64,000 bases of DNA from Planctomycetaceae bacterium (GCA_020850695.1 JADZEF010000238.1:43757-107756), one strand, 5' to 3'. Positions 17,280-26,446 are shown, numbered from the stretch's first letter. Made by a program: numbers and translations. Notes: generated by a model not told the origin, from the sequence alone.

Positions 17280-17858
17280 ATGAAGACCTCGAATTGGCTC
17301 CCCGCACTGCTCCTCGCTCTCGTCGCCGTCCCGTGCTTCGCCGCCGATCCGGCCGACAAGGCCGCGGGCGACCGACTCGCCGCCGAGGTGAAGGAACCCT
17401 TCACGACGCTCGCGAACGTCGTCTCGCACGTCACCAAGGGCGACCTCGAGGAAGGCTTCAAAGCCTACGCCGAGCGTCTCATCGACGCCCCGAAGGAAAA
17501 GGAAGCCCCCGAGTTCGAAAGCGACTACCGCAGCGGCTTCCGCCGCCTCTTCAAGGCGTTTCCGAAGGGTGTCGAGTCGCTCGACCTCGTCGCCATCCGC
17601 CGCCTCTCGACCCGTTCGTTCCGCCTCACCTGCATCGCCAACAGCCGCCGCGGCCCGGTCATCGTCGAAGCCGTCACATACCGCCACAAGGACTCCTGGT
17701 GGTTCTGTCAGATCGGCTTCCAGTCGGTCGAGCTGATGGACTCGGAACGGCTCCGGGCCTTCTCGGAATCGATCCCCGCCACCGCCCTCTCGCAACCGAT
17801 CTCGCTCCCCATCAGCTCCGAACCGTCCAACAAGCTCTCCAGCCTCGAAGCGAAGTGA
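17280..17858 (+). CDS. secreted protein of unknown function
   Basis: A 192-residue protein starting MKTSNWLPALLLALVAVP, an obvious signal peptide with likely cleavage after CFA. The frame is open upstream into repeat-derived sequence, which is why the internal Met was chosen. The mature part begins with helices (DRLAAEVKEPFTTLANVVS), then a mixed alpha/beta region containing RLSTRSFRLTCIANSRRGP and WWFCQIGFQSVEL. No family is recognised. It lies between BamD-like and LptE-like envelope proteins, which suggests, but does not show, an envelope role. Confidence 0.65.
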   Translation: MKTSNWLPALLLALVAVPCFAADPADKAAGDRLAAEVKEPFTTLANVVSHVTKGDLEEGFKAYAERLIDAPKEKEAPEFESDYRSGFRRLFKAFPKGVESLDLVAIRRLSTRSFRLTCIANSRRGPVIVEAVTYRHKDSWWFCQIGFQSVELMDSERLRAFSESIPATALSQPISLPISSEPSNKLSSLEAK

Positions 17859-18048
17859 CAGTGCCTTCATCAACTCCAAAGATCTGGCCGCGAAAAACCG
17901 CGAACGACACAAAAAGAAATGAGTGATCGATCTGCTCATTCGAAGTCACACGCCGACTTTTTTCTCCTGGTCTTCCCTTTTGTGACTTCTGTGCCTCTTT
18001 GCGGCGAATTCCGACCTGAGTTTTCTCTCTTCGTTCTTGCGACGTCGC

Positions 18049-18606
18049 ATGTCCCGTGAACCCAGGAATCCAATGCCCCCTCGTCGCCTACGCGGCCGCG
18101 CGTTCGCCTGCGCGTGCGCGGCGTCGGTGATGTTGCTGGGGGGGTGCGGGTACATGGTCGGCAGCGGCTTCCGCGAAGAGGTCCGTTCGGTTCACGTTCC
18201 GATCTTCACATCCGATGCCAGCCGCCGTGGCCTTGAGTATCAGCTCACGGAAGCAGTCCACAAGCAGATCCAGAACCGCTCGCACTACCGCCTCGCCAAG
18301 CCGCCGTATGCCGACACCGAGCTGAAGGGACGCATCGTCGACGTCCGCAAGACGGTCCTCGGTGAGACGAAAGAGGACGACCCTCGCGAGTTGCAGCTCA
18401 CGTATGCAGTCGAGGTCACCTGGGTCGACCTCCGCAACGGGAAGGTGCTCGCCGAGCAGCGGGTCCCCATCACGCCCGACCTCGTCCACCTGCTGACGAC
18501 GTCGAGCTTCGCCCCGGAAATCGGGCAATCGATGGCGACCGGGAACCAGTCCGCCATCCAGCAGATGGCCCGCCGCATCGTCGACTCGATGGAAGCCCCC
18601 TGGTAA
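18049..18606 (+). CDS. LptE-like lipoprotein
   Basis: A 185-residue lipoprotein with a long basic N-terminus and lipobox LLGGC. The mature part starts GYMVGSGFREEVRSVHVPIF and continues RGLEYQLTEAVHKQI, the strand-helix pattern of the LptE/RlpB family. LptE plugs the LptD barrel in lipopolysaccharide insertion. Planctomycete members are usually short like this one. The start is uncertain: ATG 18049 is used; ATG 18073 and TTG 18037 are alternatives. It is followed by a strong hairpin (18774-18816). Confidence 0.75.
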   Translation: MSREPRNPMPPRRLRGRAFACACAASVMLLGGCGYMVGSGFREEVRSVHVPIFTSDASRRGLEYQLTEAVHKQIQNRSHYRLAKPPYADTELKGRIVDVRKTVLGETKEDDPRELQLTYAVEVTWVDLRNGKVLAEQRVPITPDLVHLLTTSSFAPEIGQSMATGNQSAIQQMARRIVDSMEAPW

Positions 18607-18773
18607 CAGGCGCGGGCCTTTGAAACGGTGCGGCACCTCACGCGGTAATCCCTCTGGGCCGCAACGGGCGCTCTAACCCACTCGCCGAAGTCGCTTGCGG
18701 GTTCGCGATGCCTTGGTCCGCTTGCGGCCAGCAAACTGCCGCGCGCCTTCAGTCGCCACCTGCGCAAATAAGG

Positions 18774-18816
18774 AAGACCTCGCCGAGCGGAATTGCGGAG
18801 AACCCGGCGAGGTCTT
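18774..18816. terminator. terminator-like hairpin after the LptE-like gene
   Basis: A perfect 12-bp stem (aagacctcgccg at 18774-18785, cggcgaggtctt at 18805-18816) has a 19-base loop and is followed by a G-run rather than a T-tract. It is placed to isolate the envelope genes from the BMC operon downstream. Intrinsic termination is plausible but not certain because of the missing U-tract. Confidence 0.55.
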
Positions 18817-19217
18817 GGGGGGGCAAGTTGAGGAAGTTCACTCCGGCCGATGGCCGGTGGAGCGAACTTCATCGATCATTGTGACGGTCGCGGGAGTGAC
18901 TTTCAATCCTCGCCGCCGGCCCGCGACCCCGATTTTTCCGGGATTTCCGCAGGGAACTCACGGAGTGACCCCAACTCGCCCTCCCTCCCCGCCCAAGCGG
19001 CAGGTGATGGGGTCAACCCGGCGAATCCAACTCCCTGGATGGCCAGATTCCCGCACACACGAACCGTCGGCGACCGATACAGAGCACGATCGCAGCAATA
19101 TATGACGTATTTTGCAACATTGTGACGCCACATTCTTCCAAATCACATCACATCTGCACTTGCTCTTTCTTCCTACTCGCCGTATTCTCACAGTGAGTCC
19201 AACTCAGGAGGAGACGA
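18817..19217 (+). promoter_or_regulatory. upstream region of the BMC operon
   Basis: A gap of about 400 bp ahead of the DeoR-type regulator. Its right half (about 19080-19200) is clearly more AT-rich than its surroundings (for example atatatgacgtattttgcaa), as expected for the main BMC promoter and operator. I cannot define -35/-10 boxes or a DeoR operator palindrome with confidence. An aggagg ribosome site sits at 19206-19211, six bases before the regulator start. Confidence 0.45.
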
Positions 19218-20000
19218 ATGCTCGTCGACCAACGCCGCGGCAGTATTCTCCAACTAGTGGAAGTCAAAGGATTTGTTCCACTTCAGGAGCTTGCAGATCA
19301 CGTCCAAGCGAGCGAATCAACCGTCCGGCGCGATCTGGAATATCTTGACGGAATCGGTCAAATTCGACGAACGCGTGGCGGCGCCGCCTTCATCGGCGAA
19401 TCCATCACTCCCTTCGACGAACGGTCAATATCTGCCAGAAAGGAGAAAGAGCGGATTGCGGCGGTCGCCGCCGACCTGATCCAGCCCGGAGAGGCGATTC
19501 TTCTGGACGGGGGAACGACGACACTCGAGCTCGCCCGGCGTCTGGCCGGCAAGGCACTCCAGGTCGTCACCAACTCCCTTCCGATCGCCAATGTCTTGGC
19601 CAGCCAGCCAGCCATCGAGCTCCTCATGGTGGGGGGGTATGTCTATCCGAAGACCGGCGTCGCCCTTGGACCTGTCGCGGAAGCGGCCCTCGAAGCGATG
19701 CATGTCCGCCGGCTCTTCATGAGCGTCGGCGGCATCACCGAAGCGGGGCTGTTCAACAGCAACTCGCTGCTGGTGGCCACGGAACGCCGCATGATCGCCG
19801 CAGCGGACGAGTTCATCGTCCTCTCGGACAGTTCCAAGTTCGGCCGTTCGGCTCTGGCTCATCTGTGCGGGCTCGACGAAGTCGACCGGATCGTAGTCGA
19901 CGCCGGCGTCCCCGATGAATGGCGCGACATCGCCGCCCGGCACCAGGTCGAACTGGTGATCGCCGAGACCCCTTCATCCAACGGAGTGCCAAACGGTTGA
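19218..20000 (+). CDS. DeoR-family transcriptional regulator of the BMC operon
   Basis: A 260-residue regulator. The N-terminal winged helix-turn-helix (RRGSILQLVEVKGFVPLQEL, SESTVRRDLEYLDGIGQIRR) is followed by the DeoR sugar-phosphate sensor domain (DGGTTTLELARRL, VVTNSLPIANVLA, FMSVGGITEAGLFN, SDSSKFGRSALAHLC). DeoR proteins usually repress sugar genes and are released by a phosphorylated sugar. As the first gene of the operon, preceded by a strong aggagg site, it probably senses a deoxysugar-phosphate such as fuculose- or rhamnulose-1-phosphate (inference from the aldolase downstream). Its frame ends just before a paired repeat. Confidence 0.93.
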   Translation: MLVDQRRGSILQLVEVKGFVPLQELADHVQASESTVRRDLEYLDGIGQIRRTRGGAAFIGESITPFDERSISARKEKERIAAVAADLIQPGEAILLDGGTTTLELARRLAGKALQVVTNSLPIANVLASQPAIELLMVGGYVYPKTGVALGPVAEAALEAMHVRRLFMSVGGITEAGLFNSNSLLVATERRMIAAADEFIVLSDSSKFGRSALAHLCGLDEVDRIVVDAGVPDEWRDIAARHQVELVIAETPSSNGVPNG

Positions 20001-20004
20001 CCCA

Positions 20005-20132
20005 GCACCCCGGCTGCGGCTTTGAGCAGCCGGGGTGCCGAATCAAAGGACTCGCAAAGGCTCAAAGTGTCCAGTTCTTCCACATTGTCTGCTTCGGCAC
20101 CCAGGGTGCCCAAAGCTGCACCCTGGGTGCTG
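20005..20132. repeat. paired palindromic repeat, copy 2
   Basis: Left arm 20005-20042 (gcaccccggctgcggctttg and its complement) and right arm about 20092-20132 (cacccagggtgcccaaagct and its complement) repeat the layout of 10352-10500. It sits between the regulator and pduL. A further run of 'ccctagacactcgaccctag' lies at about 20336-20368, just before the pduL start. Confidence 0.8.
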
Positions 20133-20371
20133 ACGGATTTCCCCACCGCACCGCCTGGACGGCCTGCAACGGTTATCGGATCTCGGGTTTTCGGGGAAAC
20201 GTGGTGATTTCCGGCAACATTGCGGGCATGAAGTATGTTTCTACGACGCAACACACTCAGGCAAAACCCGGGATCAAGCCACTGAGGCTAGGAGAGCATC
20301 CCCTCTCTCTCCGTCCCTCAATCCTCTGATCTCCGTCCCTAGACACTCGACCCTAGACACTCATCCCTCCT

Positions 20372-21073
20372 ATGACCGCGACGAAACTCAGCCGCACCGA
20401 TGTCGAACGGGTCGTCCGTGATGTCGTGCTGAAGCGGTTCTCGGGCATGGCCTCGCAACTCAAGCCGGCTGCCCCGCGAAACCCGCTCATCGTCAACATC
20501 TCGGCCCGCCACGTCCACCTCAATCACGAGCACGTGAAGATCCTCTTCGGCAAGGACGACCTCACGCCGATGAAGGCCCTCTATCAGGACGGCTTCTACG
20601 CCGCTGAAGAGACGGTCGCCGTGTTCGGCCCGCGGCTTCGCATGATCCCCAACGTCCGCGTCCTCGGCCCCTGCCGCGAAAGCCAGGTCGAGCTCGCCTT
20701 CACCGACGCCATCTCGCTTGGCATCGACACCCCGGTCCGCATCAGCGGCGATCACCACGACACGCCCGGCTGCGTGCTCGTCGGCCCGAAGGGTGTCGTC
20801 GAACTCAAGAAGGGGGTCATCCGGGCCATGCGGCACGTCCACATGGGACCGGCCGACCTCGAATTCTATGAAGTCAAAAACGGCGACCGCATGCACCTCC
20901 GGATCGAATCCGAAGGCTGCACGACGGTCCTCGAAGATCTGGCCGTCCGGGCCGGGGAGAACATCAAGCTCGAAGTTCACCTCGACACCGACGAAGGCAA
21001 CGCGATCAACCTCGAAGCGGCCACGAAAGTCGAGCTGATCAAGCCGCACGTGTGTGCGTGCTCGAGTCACTGA
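20372..21073 (+). CDS. pduL: PduL-type phosphate acyltransferase (BMC)
   Basis: A 233-residue BMC phosphotransacylase, unrelated to Pta, that converts acyl-CoA plus phosphate to acyl-phosphate and regenerates CoA inside the compartment. Two copies of the PduL beta-barrel are visible with their zinc histidines: SARHVHLN (His47, His49) and RHVHMGPAD (His155, His157). The first ~24 residues ([18 protein letters not shown]) form an amphipathic helix typical of BMC encapsulation peptides. Its likely substrate here is lactyl-CoA made by the aldehyde dehydrogenase (inference). The C-terminus ends CACSSH. Confidence 0.95.
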   Translation: MTATKLSRTDVERVVRDVVLKRFSGMASQLKPAAPRNPLIVNISARHVHLNHEHVKILFGKDDLTPMKALYQDGFYAAEETVAVFGPRLRMIPNVRVLGPCRESQVELAFTDAISLGIDTPVRISGDHHDTPGCVLVGPKGVVELKKGVIRAMRHVHMGPADLEFYEVKNGDRMHLRIESEGCTTVLEDLAVRAGENIKLEVHLDTDEGNAINLEAATKVELIKPHVCACSSH

Positions 21074-21082
21074 AGGGGGAAT

Positions 21083-21188
21083 GGTTGAAGGTTCAATGTT
21101 GAAGGTTGAAGGCCAGAGAAGATTACAGACCGTTCTCCGGCATCCTCTCCTCTGCTGACCTTCAACCTTGAACCTTCAACATTCAACC
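21083..21188. repeat. 'aaggttgaagg' inverted arms between pduL and the first BMC-H
   Basis: The left arm (21083-21112) and right arm (21159-21188) are both built from a ccttcaacctt-type unit in opposite orientations, with rearranged order. They can pair over most of their length. The arms lie about 175 bp before the shell-protein start. Confidence 0.8.
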
Positions 21189-21363
21189 TCCCCCGCCCCC
21201 AACGTCCGTGCGTGCTCGCATGACAACCAACTCCAACGCGAAGCCGGGAAGACGGAGCCGCAAGCCGGCCGCCGTGGCCCCGTCGGTCACGCAGAGCCTG
21301 CCTCAGCCTCCTGTTCCTCAACCTTCGTCCCCACAACCTCGTCCACCCCACTCGGAGACCCCC

Positions 21364-21666
21364 ATGGCCAAGTCGATGGAAGCCCTTGGAATGATCGAAA
21401 CCAAGGGCCTGGTGTGCCTCATTGAAGCGACCGACGCGATGCTCAAGGCCGCGAACGTCAGCATGATCGGCTGGAAGAAAATCGGCAGCGGCTGGGTGAC
21501 CGGCTTCTTCACCGGCGACGTCGCTGCGGTGAAGGCGGCCGTCGACGCCGGCGCCGCCGCTGCCGCGAAGATCGGCGAAGTCCTCAGCGTCCAGGTCATC
21601 CCCCGCCCGCACGAAGAGCTCGGCTCGATCGTGCCGAAGGCCAAGACGACCGCTGCGGCCGAGTGA
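21364..21666 (+). CDS. BMC-H hexameric shell protein 1
   Basis: A 100-residue single Pfam00936-type shell protein. It has the family start [13 protein letters not shown], the [14 protein letters not shown] helix, a pore-strand region [20 protein letters not shown] and the C-terminal [12 protein letters not shown]. Hexamers of this type tile the facets of the compartment. I chose ATG 21364 because GGAG lies six bases upstream. The frame is open back to ATG 21220 and would add a 48-residue basic, Pro-rich extension. Ends with a short KTTAAAE tail. It pairs with the second BMC-H gene downstream. Confidence 0.93.
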   Translation: MAKSMEALGMIETKGLVCLIEATDAMLKAANVSMIGWKKIGSGWVTGFFTGDVAAVKAAVDAGAAAAAKIGEVLSVQVIPRPHEELGSIVPKAKTTAAAE

Positions 21667-21669
21667 GGG

Positions 21670-21858
21670 TCGAGGGTCCAGGGTCGAGGGTCTAGTGACA
21701 GAAAGACCCATACCCCGGACCGCCGCCCCGACTCCGCTCTCTCCTCCGTCCCTAGACACTCGACCCTGGTCCCTAGACCCTCCTCCGTCCCTAGACCCTC
21801 GACGCTGGTCCCCAGTCCCTCCTCCGTCCCTAGACACTCGACCCTAGTCCCTAGACCC
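21670..21858. repeat. 'ccctagaccctcgaccctag' repeat cluster between BMC-H genes
   Basis: A short left arm (about 21670-21698, gagggtccagggtcgagggt) faces a long right array (about 21740-21858) made of several variants of ccgtccctagacactcgacc. The array fills nearly the whole gap between the two shell-protein genes. The same unit recurs at about 20336-20368, 28008-28040, 28323-28459 and 29433-29464, all inside the BMC operon. Confidence 0.85.
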
Positions 21859-21871
21859 TCCCGAAACTCCC

Positions 21872-22138
21872 ATGAACGAAGCCATTGGTCTTGTCGAAAC
21901 CCGCGGCCTGATCTGCCAGGTCGAAGCCCTCGATGCCATGCTGAAGGCCGCCAACGTCAGCCTCGTGAAGCAGGTCGAAATCGGCGGCGCCTACATCACC
22001 ACGATCATCAAGGGTGACGTCGGCTCGGTCCGCGCCGCCGTCGATGCCGGTGCGGCCGCCGCCTCGCAGGTTGGCGAACTCGTCAGCTCGCACGTGATCC
22101 CCCGCCCGGAAGCCAGCCTCGTCGCGAACTTCCTGTGA
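21872..22138 (+). CDS. BMC-H hexameric shell protein 2
   Basis: An 88-residue shell protein with the same fold as its upstream paralogue: [39 protein letters not shown], then [20 protein letters not shown] and the C-terminal VIPRPEASL. It is shorter than BMC-H 1 and lacks any extension. Two BMC-H plus three BMC-P genes and no BMC-T gene is the minimal shell set of the planctomycete/verrucomicrobial compartment. Confidence 0.95.
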   Translation: MNEAIGLVETRGLICQVEALDAMLKAANVSLVKQVEIGGAYITTIIKGDVGSVRAAVDAGAAAASQVGELVSSHVIPRPEASLVANFL

Positions 22139-22145
22139 GGAAGAA

Positions 22146-22354
22146 GGGGTCAGGATTCAGGAGCCAGGATTCAGGGAAGAGAGGCAGGACATGAGTCACA
22201 ACGCGGATGTCTGGATTGCGTCAGGAACGAGTCTCGTCGATCGCGTTTTCGACGAACCCGCAAGTCCCTGGATGTCCGACACTCATCCGTGACGTCGATC
22301 TCCGGTATCGTCTTCCTGCCTTTCCCTGATTCCTGACTCCTGAATCCTGACCCC
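22146..22354. repeat. 'tcaggattcaggagc' inverted repeat pair
   Basis: Arms 22146-22178 (ggggtcaggattcaggagcc and onward) and 22322-22354 are near-perfect complements over about 33 bases. They enclose about 140 bp without a gene. The pair fills the gap between BMC-H 2 and the kinase gene; its unit resembles the tgactcc array at 15532. Confidence 0.85.
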
Positions 22355-22367
22355 TGCAAAGCCCGCC

Positions 22368-23555
22368 ATGAAAGTCCTCGTCGCCAACCTCGGCTCCACC
22401 AGCTTCAAGTACCGCGTCTTCGAGCTTCCCGCCGAAACGCAGCTTGCCAAAGGCGGCATCGACCGGATCGGTCAGCCGCAAAGCAAGTGCGTCGTCGAAA
22501 TCGGAAGCTGGAAAGACGAGCGGACGGACAGTCTGCCCGACCACGCCGCTGCCGTGCGGATGTGCCTCGAGCAGCTGACCCACCCGCAATACGGTTGCCT
22601 GAAGTCGGTCTCCGAGGTCGCCGCCATCGGCTTCAAGGCGGTCTTCGCCGGAAACATGAGCGGGATCCGCGTGGTGACCGAAGAACTGCTCCAGAAAATG
22701 GAGCAGCTGTCCGACGTCGCCCCCGCCCACAACCCGCCCTACGCCCGCGCCATGCGGACGCTCAAGGCGGCGTTCCCCGACATTCCGCTCGTGGCCTCGC
22801 TCGAAACGGCGTTCCACGAAACCATTCCCGAGGAAACGCGGATCTATGCGATTCCTTACGAATGGAAGCAGCAGTACGAAGTGCAGCGGTGGGGCTTCCA
22901 CGGAGCCAGCCATCGCTTCATCGGCGGACGGATCGCCGAGCTCCTCGGACGCGATGATCTCAAGGTCATCTCGTGCCACCTGGGGGGCAGCAACTCGCTG
23001 TGCGCCATGAAAGGGGGCAAGTCGGTCGCGAACACCTTGGGCATGAGCCCGCAAACCGGTTTGCCGCACAACAACCGCGTCGGCGACTTCGACCCGTTCG
23101 CTCTCCCGATCCTGATGCGGGCGACCGGCAAGTCGCTCGAACAGCTCCTGAACGACCTCTCCGAAAAGAGTGGTCTCCTGGGAGTGAGCGGTCTGAGCGG
23201 GGATGTCCGCGACCTGGAGGAAGCGGCCGAGAAGGGACACCACCGGGCCGACCTCGCGCTGAACATGTTCTCGTCCAGCATTAAGCACTACATCGGAGCT
23301 TACCTCGCGACTCTCGGCGGAGCCGACGCGATCGTCTTCACCGGAGGCATCGGCGAAAACAGCCGCCGCATCCGGTCGCGTTCGCTGGAAGGAATGGAAT
23401 GGGCGGGGATCAAGCTCGATCCGTCCCTGAATCAATCGGCCAAGGGCGAAGGACGCATCTCGGCCGGCGACAGCAAGGTCCAGATCTGGGTCGTGCCGAC
23501 AAACGAGGAAATCGTCGTGGCTCGCCAAGCTGTAGCCGCAGTGAGCGGGGGCTGA
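22368..23555 (+). CDS. divergent acetate-kinase-family enzyme (BMC)
   Basis: A 395-residue ASKHA-fold kinase. Canonical motifs are recognisable: [21 protein letters not shown] (His178), [22 protein letters not shown] and a C-terminal PTNEE glutamate. Several catalytic positions differ from standard AckA: the HRVVHGG segment reads GFKAVFAG (Lys90 where AckA has Arg), FDTAFH reads LETAFH (Glu146 for Asp), and the GTRSGDIDP loop is expanded to [14 protein letters not shown] (Arg237 kept). The role fits the last BMC step, acyl-phosphate plus ADP to acid plus ATP. The altered pocket may suit lactyl- or propionyl-phosphate (inference). Confidence 0.9.
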   Translation: MKVLVANLGSTSFKYRVFELPAETQLAKGGIDRIGQPQSKCVVEIGSWKDERTDSLPDHAAAVRMCLEQLTHPQYGCLKSVSEVAAIGFKAVFAGNMSGIRVVTEELLQKMEQLSDVAPAHNPPYARAMRTLKAAFPDIPLVASLETAFHETIPEETRIYAIPYEWKQQYEVQRWGFHGASHRFIGGRIAELLGRDDLKVISCHLGGSNSLCAMKGGKSVANTLGMSPQTGLPHNNRVGDFDPFALPILMRATGKSLEQLLNDLSEKSGLLGVSGLSGDVRDLEEAAEKGHHRADLALNMFSSSIKHYIGAYLATLGGADAIVFTGGIGENSRRIRSRSLEGMEWAGIKLDPSLNQSAKGEGRISAGDSKVQIWVVPTNEEIVVARQAVAAVSGG

Positions 23556-23569
23556 AAGCCGGAAGAATC

Positions 23570-23914
23570 TTAACGCAAAGACGCAAGGGGCGCAAAGAGT
23601 CGCAAAGAAGAAGGCAGGGCTGAGGAGACTAAGCCGTGAAGATCTTCGAAGCGATTCAAGCGTTCGCGATTCTGGGATTGTTCTGTGCCATGCCTGTCGC
23701 CATCGCAAGCAGGCCCGCAGGTCAAGAATTCTCGGTGGTTATCGCCCTGAAGCAGGCAGGCCTCACGTTCTTATTCTTCGTTTCCTTGATAGCGCTCAAT
23801 CTCCTGATGGAATGTATCGTCCGATGGTGGTCCACTCACCGGAAATCGCATCATAAGTCAACGAGCTAACTCTTTTCTTTGCGACTCTTAGCGGCCTTTG
23901 CGACTTTGCGTTAA
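23570..23914. repeat. 'aacgcaaagacgcaa' inverted repeat, copy 2, bracketing a small gene
   Basis: The left arm (about 23570-23612, ttaacgcaaagacgcaaggg and onward) is almost identical to the 12391 arm. The right arm (about 23876-23914, ending gcgactttgcgttaa) is its imperfect complement. The two arms enclose the small membrane-protein gene at 23636-23869, giving it a cassette-like appearance. Confidence 0.8.
23636..23869 (+). CDS. small two-helix membrane protein inside the BMC operon
   Basis: A 77-residue protein with GTG start; GAGGAG lies eight bases upstream. Two hydrophobic segments (IQAFAILGLFCAMPVAIA and LTFLFFVSLIALNLLMECIV) are joined by a short loop, and the tail is basic (RWWSTHRKSHHKSTS). 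No family is recognised. It is enclosed by a pair of inverted repeat arms and its composition is less GC-rich than the shell genes, so it could be an insertion rather than a core BMC component. Confidence 0.5.
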   Translation: MKIFEAIQAFAILGLFCAMPVAIASRPAGQEFSVVIALKQAGLTFLFFVSLIALNLLMECIVRWWSTHRKSHHKSTS

Positions 23915-23964
23915 ATGTTTTCTCCTTATCTGACTGCTCCGCATCTCCGTTACTAAGCACTCCC

Positions 23965-24276
23965 ATGTTTCTCGCGAAGGTGACCGGATCAGTCGTCGCG
24001 ACGCAGAAGGCCGAGTCGATGGTCGGCCAGAAGCTGCTCGTCGTCGAGCCGCTCCGCGTCGACGAGAAGGATCAATCGTCCCTCAAAGGAACCGGCCGAA
24101 CCTTCATCTGCGTCGACACCGTCGGTTGCGGTGAAGGGGAAGTCGTCCTGATCGTCCAGGGCTCAAGCGCCCGTTTCACCCCGCAGACCGGCAAGCTCCC
24201 GATCGACGCCGCCATCATCGGCATCGTCGACACCGTCCAGATCGGCACGAAGGAAGTCTTCAAGACCGGGACTTAG
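23965..24276 (+). CDS. BMC-P pentameric vertex protein 1 (EutN/CcmL family)
   Basis: A 103-residue EutN/CcmL-family protein that caps the 12 vertices of the polyhedral shell. Family features: the opening strand [49 protein letters not shown] and the closing [16 protein letters not shown]. It is the longest and most canonical of the three BMC-P proteins here. Confidence 0.95.
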   Translation: MFLAKVTGSVVATQKAESMVGQKLLVVEPLRVDEKDQSSLKGTGRTFICVDTVGCGEGEVVLIVQGSSARFTPQTGKLPIDAAIIGIVDTVQIGTKEVFKTGT

Positions 24277-24313
24277 GTGCCAGTCTTCCGGTTCAATCAA
24301 TCAAAGGCATTGA

Positions 24314-24515
24314 TTCACCACGGAGACACAGAGACACGGAGAAAGGCAAAGGACAGAGTTGGAATGAGAAGACGGGAGAGCAGAGTTTGCCGTCCAAAGG
24401 AATCAAACGAAAAACTGCCTCAGTCAGAACTGCGAAAGGAATCACTCAACAACTCTCCTTGACCTCTTCCTTGCCTTTCTCCGTGTCTCCGTGTCTCCGT
24501 GTCTCCGTGGTGAAA
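24314..24515. repeat. 'ccacggagacacagagac' inverted repeat pair
   Basis: Left arm 24314-24349 (ttcaccacggagacacagag and onward) and right arm 24471-24515 (tttctccgtgtctccgtgtc and onward) are complements; the right arm has an extra gtgtctcc unit. About 120 bp between the arms contains no supported gene. It lies in the 347-bp gap before the aldehyde dehydrogenase. Confidence 0.85.
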
Positions 24516-24623
24516 TACCTGCTGCCGAAAATCAGACGACGAGTGAGCGAGATCCTCAGGCTCACCGACCTAAGACCTTCAACACACCGCATTCATCCCT
24601 CGACCTCACTCTCGCATAAATCC

Positions 24624-26051
24624 ATGATCGCCACGAACGAACAGGCCATTCGCCAGGTTGTCGAAGAGGTCCTCGCCCAGCTCGGCCGCAAGCCGCTCGC
24701 CACTGCGAAGTCGGCCAGGGCCAACGGCGCGTGGGGCGTCTTCAAGAAGGTCGATGATGCGGTCGCCGCCGCGAACGACGCCTTCCAGAAGCTCCGCGAA
24801 CGGCCGGTCGCCGATCGCGTGAAGATCGTCGAAATCGTCAAGACGATGTGCAACACTCACGCGGAAGAGTGGGGCACGATGGAGATGAACGAGACGAAGA
24901 TCGGCCGTCTCGATCACAAGATCGAGAAGCTGAAGATCGTCAACCTCGTCCCGGGCGTCGAATGGCTGCGGACCGACGCCAAGAGCGGCGACCACGGCCT
25001 GACCATCACCGAGTACGCCCCGTTCGGCGTCATCGGCGCCATCACGCCGGTCACCCACTCGCTGCCGACCCTGTCGGGCAACATCGTCAACATGGTCGCG
25101 GCCGGCAACACGGTCGTCTTCAACCCGCACCCGAATGGAGCCCGCGTCGCCTGCGAAGGGGTCCGCCGCTTCAACGAAGCGATCTACAAGGCGACCGGCC
25201 TCGAGAACGTCGTCACCATCATCGGCGAGCCGACGATCGAATCGGCCAATGAGCTCTTCAACCATCGCGGTGCGCGGATGCTGGTGGTCACCGGCGGTCC
25301 GGCCGTCGCCAGGGCGGCTCTCGCCAGCAAGAAGCGAGCGGTCGTGGCGGGCCCCGGCAACCCGCCGGTGGTCGTTGACGACACCGCCTGCCTCGAGAAC
25401 GCCGCCAAGTCGATCATCAAGGGGGCGGCCTACGACAACAACCTGTTGTGCATCGCCGAGAAGGAAGTTTTCGCGGTCGAGAAGATCTTCGACAAGCTGC
25501 TGGAGCAGATGGACCGTGCGGGAGCTTATCGGCTCAACGCCCGCCAGGTCGAAGAGCTGAGAAAGCTGGCTTTCGCTCCGCCGGAAAAGGCGGGCGGCCA
25601 TGCAGTGCTGAACCGCGAGCTCGTCGGCCGCGACGCCGCCGTGCTGGCCGAAAAGATCGGCGTCCGCGTCCCGGCCGGCACCGAGCTGCTCTACGGCGAG
25701 ACGGATGAATCGAACCCGTTCGTCGGCGAAGAGCAGATGATGCCGTTCGTCCCGTTCGTCCGGGCGAAGGACGTGAAGCACGCGATCGAGCTGGCGAAGG
25801 AATACGAGCACAGCTACGGCCACACGAGCCTGATCCACAGCCGCAACGTCCGCACGATGTCCGAGATGGGCAAGCACATGGACACGACGCTGTTCATCAA
25901 GAACGGCCCGTGCATGGCCGGCCTGGGCCTCGGCGGCGAAGGCTATCTCTCTTACAGCATCGCGACTCCAACGGGCGAGGGCGTCACGAACCCGCTCACC
26001 TTCACGCGTCAACGCCGCTGCGTGATGGTCGACGACCTCCGCGTGATCTGA
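24624..26051 (+). CDS. CoA-acylating aldehyde dehydrogenase (BMC)
   Basis: A 475-residue PduP/EutE-type dehydrogenase that oxidises an aldehyde with NAD and CoA to acyl-CoA; the likely substrate here is lactaldehyde from the aldolase. Residues 5-23 ([19 protein letters not shown]) form an encapsulation-peptide-like helix. Cofactor and substrate motifs follow: [52 protein letters not shown]. The active-site Cys276 lies in [10 protein letters not shown], characteristic of the CoA-acylating subfamily. The long upstream open frame is repeat-derived, so ATG 24624 was chosen. It is followed within 80 bp by a BMC-P gene. Confidence 0.95.
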   Translation: MIATNEQAIRQVVEEVLAQLGRKPLATAKSARANGAWGVFKKVDDAVAAANDAFQKLRERPVADRVKIVEIVKTMCNTHAEEWGTMEMNETKIGRLDHKIEKLKIVNLVPGVEWLRTDAKSGDHGLTITEYAPFGVIGAITPVTHSLPTLSGNIVNMVAAGNTVVFNPHPNGARVACEGVRRFNEAIYKATGLENVVTIIGEPTIESANELFNHRGARMLVVTGGPAVARAALASKKRAVVAGPGNPPVVVDDTACLENAAKSIIKGAAYDNNLLCIAEKEVFAVEKIFDKLLEQMDRAGAYRLNARQVEELRKLAFAPPEKAGGHAVLNRELVGRDAAVLAEKIGVRVPAGTELLYGETDESNPFVGEEQMMPFVPFVRAKDVKHAIELAKEYEHSYGHTSLIHSRNVRTMSEMGKHMDTTLFIKNGPCMAGLGLGGEGYLSYSIATPTGEGVTNPLTFTRQRRCVMVDDLRVI

Positions 26052-26057
26052 CTTCTC

Positions 26058-26110
26058 GCCGCTCGCGGCGTAGCGGGGTTTCAAGCGTAGCTCTGCTACG
26101 CGGCAAGCGA
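26058..26110. repeat. 'gccgctcgcggcgtagcggg' element
   Basis: Just after the dehydrogenase stop. It contains gccgctcgcggcgtagcggg(g) at 26058-26078, then a hairpin gcgtagctctgctacgc. The same 21 bases occur inside the coding sequence of the aldolase-like gene at 33427-33447. Confidence 0.75.
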
Positions 26111-26128
26111 CATCAACAGCACCTTCCC

Positions 26129-26392
26129 ATGCAACTCGCCAAAGTCATCGGCCATGCGACGGCCACGATCAAGCACTCCAGCATGAATGGCTGGCGGCTT
26201 GTGATCGTGCAACCGCTCGGCGTTGGCGATAAGCCGGACGGCGAGCCAATCATCTCGGTTTGCCGCCACGGCTGCGGTCGCGGCGACCGGGTGATGATCA
26301 CGAGCGATGGAAGGGGAGTGCGGGAAATGATCGGCAGCGATACGAGCCCTGTGCGGTGGGCCGTTATTGGGGTGATTGATCCGAGTACATAA
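26129..26392 (+). CDS. BMC-P pentameric vertex protein 2
   Basis: An 87-residue EutN/CcmL-family protein: opening MQLAKVIGHATATIKHSSM, LVIVQPLGVGDKPDGEPIIS, GCGRGDRVMITSDGRGVREM and the closing SPVRWAVIGVID. It is shorter than BMC-P 1 and retains the strand layout of the pentamer. Multiple vertex paralogues in one operon are usual for this compartment type. Confidence 0.92.
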   Translation: MQLAKVIGHATATIKHSSMNGWRLVIVQPLGVGDKPDGEPIISVCRHGCGRGDRVMITSDGRGVREMIGSDTSPVRWAVIGVIDPST

Positions 26393-26446
26393 TAACTGAA
26401 CGCGAGGAGTATGCGTCGTCGGAACAAAACAAGTCTCGAGTGAAAT

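Noticed and set aside
24387..24623. Extended N-terminus of the BMC aldehyde dehydrogenase
   Set aside because: The open frame crosses an inverted repeat and encodes a non-family Arg/Ser-rich leader; the targeting helix begins at Met 24624.
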